From JBAYSY01 sp041675885 (GTDB lineage: Bacteria; Pseudomonadota; Alphaproteobacteria; Rhodobacterales; Rhodobacteraceae), in assembly GCA_041675885.1 (NCBI GenBank), contig JBAYSY010000058.1, forward strand, positions 1 through 13,820: 13,820 nucleotides of DNA, in the 5' to 3' direction. Numbering within the stretch: position 1 is the stretch's first letter; each line of letters starts with the position of its first letter. Positions 12,651 to 13,820 of this stretch are shown one piece after another. The notes beneath the pieces were generated by a model. That model worked only from the letters and a program-made list of their open reading frames with translations, made no database searches and was not told the DNA's origin. Made by a program: the position numbers and the translations under genes.

Positions 12651-13820
12651 ATGACCGAACTATCGCAGATCCGCAACTTCTCCATCGTGGCGCATATCGA
12701 CCACGGCAAATCCACGCTGGCCGACCGGCTCATCCAGATGACCGGGACGGTGGCCGAGCGCGACATGAAGGCGCAGATGCTCGACAGCATGGATATCGAG
12801 CGCGAGCGCGGCATCACCATCAAGGCCAACACCGTGCGGATCGAGTATCCGGCGCGCGACGGCAAGACCTATGTGCTGAACCTGATCGATACGCCCGGCC
12901 ATGTGGACTTCGCCTATGAGGTCAGCCGAAGCATGCGCGCGGTCGAGGGCTCGCTGCTGGTGGTCGATGCCAGCCAGGGGGTCGAGGCGCAGACGCTGGC
13001 CAATGTCTATCAGGCGATCGACGCGGGGCACGAGATCGTGCCGGTGCTGAACAAGATCGACCTGCCGGCGGCGGAACCCGACCGGGTGAAGGAGCAGATC
13101 GAGGATGTGATCGGCCTCGATGCCTCGGACGCGGTGCCGATTTCCGCCAAGTCGGGCCTCGGCATCCCGGATGTGCTTGAGGCCATCGTCACCCGCCTGC
13201 CCGCGCCGAAGGGCGACCGGGCCGCGCCCCTGAAGGCGATGCTGGTCGATTCGTGGTATGACCCCTATCTGGGCGTCGTGGTGATGATCCGCGTCATGGA
13301 CGGGGTGATCCGCAAGGGCGACCGCATCCGCATGATGCAGACCGGCGCGGTCTACGGCATCGACAAGCTTGCGGTGCTGAAGCCGCAGATGGTCGATATC
13401 CCCGAACTGGGGCCGGGCGAGATCGGCGTGCTGACCGCAAGCATCAAGCAGGTGCGCGACACCCGTGTCGGCGACACCATCACCCATGAGAAGAAGGGAA
13501 TCGACACCCCGCTGCCCGGTTTCAAACCCGCCCAGCCGGTGGTGTTCTGCGGCCTCTTCCCGGTCGATGCGGCGGATTTCGAGGATCTGCGCGACGCCAT
13601 CGACAAGCTGGCGCTGAACGACGCGAGTTTCAGCTACGAGATGGAGACCTCGGCCGCGCTGGGGTTCGGTTTCCGCTGCGGCTTCCTCGGGCTGCTGCAC
13701 CTTGAGGTGATCCGCGACCGGCTGGAACGGGAATACGACATCGACCTGATCACCACCGCGCCCTCGGTGGTCTATCACGTCTACATGCGCGACGGCACCA
13801 TGCGCGAGCTGCACAACCCC
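12651..13820 (+). CDS. lepA: elongation factor 4 (back-translocating GTPase LepA), 5' part
   Basis: LepA/EF4 is a ribosome-associated GTPase that binds the tRNA-translocated ribosome and affects elongation and 30S biogenesis. The first 390 codons are present, against about 599 in E. coli; the gene is cut by the window edge, not broken. The GTPase motifs are all intact: G1 AHIDHGKST (14-22), G2 RGIT (53-56), G3 DTPGH (80-84), G4 NKID (134-137) and G5 SAK (165-167). Domain II follows (about 190-280), then FGFRCGFLGLLHLEV, the family's signature in the EF-G III-like region. The ATG at 12651 gives the usual MTELSQIRNFSIVAHIDHG start. No Shine-Dalgarno is visible and the likely -10 abuts the start codon, pointing to a leaderless mRNA. 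Divergent from the small secreted-protein gene. Confidence 0.97.
   Translation, partial: MTELSQIRNFSIVAHIDHGKSTLADRLIQMTGTVAERDMKAQMLDSMDIERERGITIKANTVRIEYPARDGKTYVLNLIDTPGHVDFAYEVSRSMRAVEGSLLVVDASQGVEAQTLANVYQAIDAGHEIVPVLNKIDLPAAEPDRVKEQIEDVIGLDASDAVPISAKSGLGIPDVLEAIVTRLPAPKGDRAAPLKAMLVDSWYDPYLGVVVMIRVMDGVIRKGDRIRMMQTGAVYGIDKLAVLKPQMVDIPELGPGEIGVLTASIKQVRDTRVGDTITHEKKGIDTPLPGFKPAQPVVFCGLFPVDAADFEDLRDAIDKLALNDASFSYEMETSAALGFGFRCGFLGLLHLEVIRDRLEREYDIDLITTAPSVVYHVYMRDGTMRELHNP

Noticed and set aside
12660..13814. Minus-strand open frame of 384 codons antisense to lepA
   Set aside because: It mirrors the LepA frame, is rich in His, Asp and Arg, and has no domain; LepA has all five GTPase motifs.
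1..13820. CRISPR array, transposase, toxin-antitoxin or defence genes
   Set aside because: I looked for regularly spaced repeats and for such proteins in all frames and found none; the repeats present are two-copy or palindromic.

Overview
This GC-rich window looks like a stretch of chromosome from an alphaproteobacterium, most likely family Rhodobacteraceae. The evidence is family resemblance recalled without a database search: the DUF4167 protein next to prmC, a small secreted protein of the type often labelled 'arginine transporter' in this family, the gene order, and promoter-like sites with TTG-rich -35 boxes and degenerate -10 boxes. All eleven protein genes and the one tRNA look intact, except that the last gene (lepA) runs off the right edge.

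Layout. (a) 1-133: an AT-rich flank, then tRNA-Tyr(GUA) on the minus strand with its own promoter. (b) 134-2229: prfA (RF1) and prmC (the methyltransferase that modifies the RF1 GGQ glutamine), overlapping by 4 nt on the plus strand. (c) 2230-3293: a structured leader and a DUF4167 gene. (d) 3294-11113: a minus-strand run lptF-lptG-lptD-surA-pdxA-rsmA with its own promoter in front of lptF. It covers outer-membrane LPS export and assembly, folding of outer-membrane proteins, vitamin B6 synthesis and 16S rRNA dimethylation. The block lptD-surA-pdxA-rsmA has the same order as in E. coli. (e) 11114-12124: ndk with promoter and strong terminator, surrounded by repeats and inverted repeats. (f) 12125-12439: a small secreted four-cysteine protein on the minus strand. 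(g) 12440-13820: divergent lepA (EF4) on the plus strand.

Functional themes are translation (tRNA-Tyr, RF1, PrmC, RsmA, EF4) and outer-membrane biogenesis (LptF, LptG, LptD, SurA), plus PdxA and Ndk. I found no CRISPR array, transposase, prophage gene, toxin-antitoxin pair or defence module, and no clear new protein system. The signals that known genes do not explain are non-coding: a near-identical promoter/start arrangement at prfA and lepA that predicts leaderless or nearly leaderless mRNAs; a nested structured leader in front of the DUF4167 gene; an intergenic block between ndk and lptF holding a 9-bp long-range stem, a repeat copy and a second intrinsic terminator (possible small RNA); a 50-nt repeat present twice 750 nt apart; and a composite inverted repeat between pdxA and rsmA. 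All promoter, terminator and RNA-structure calls were made by eye.
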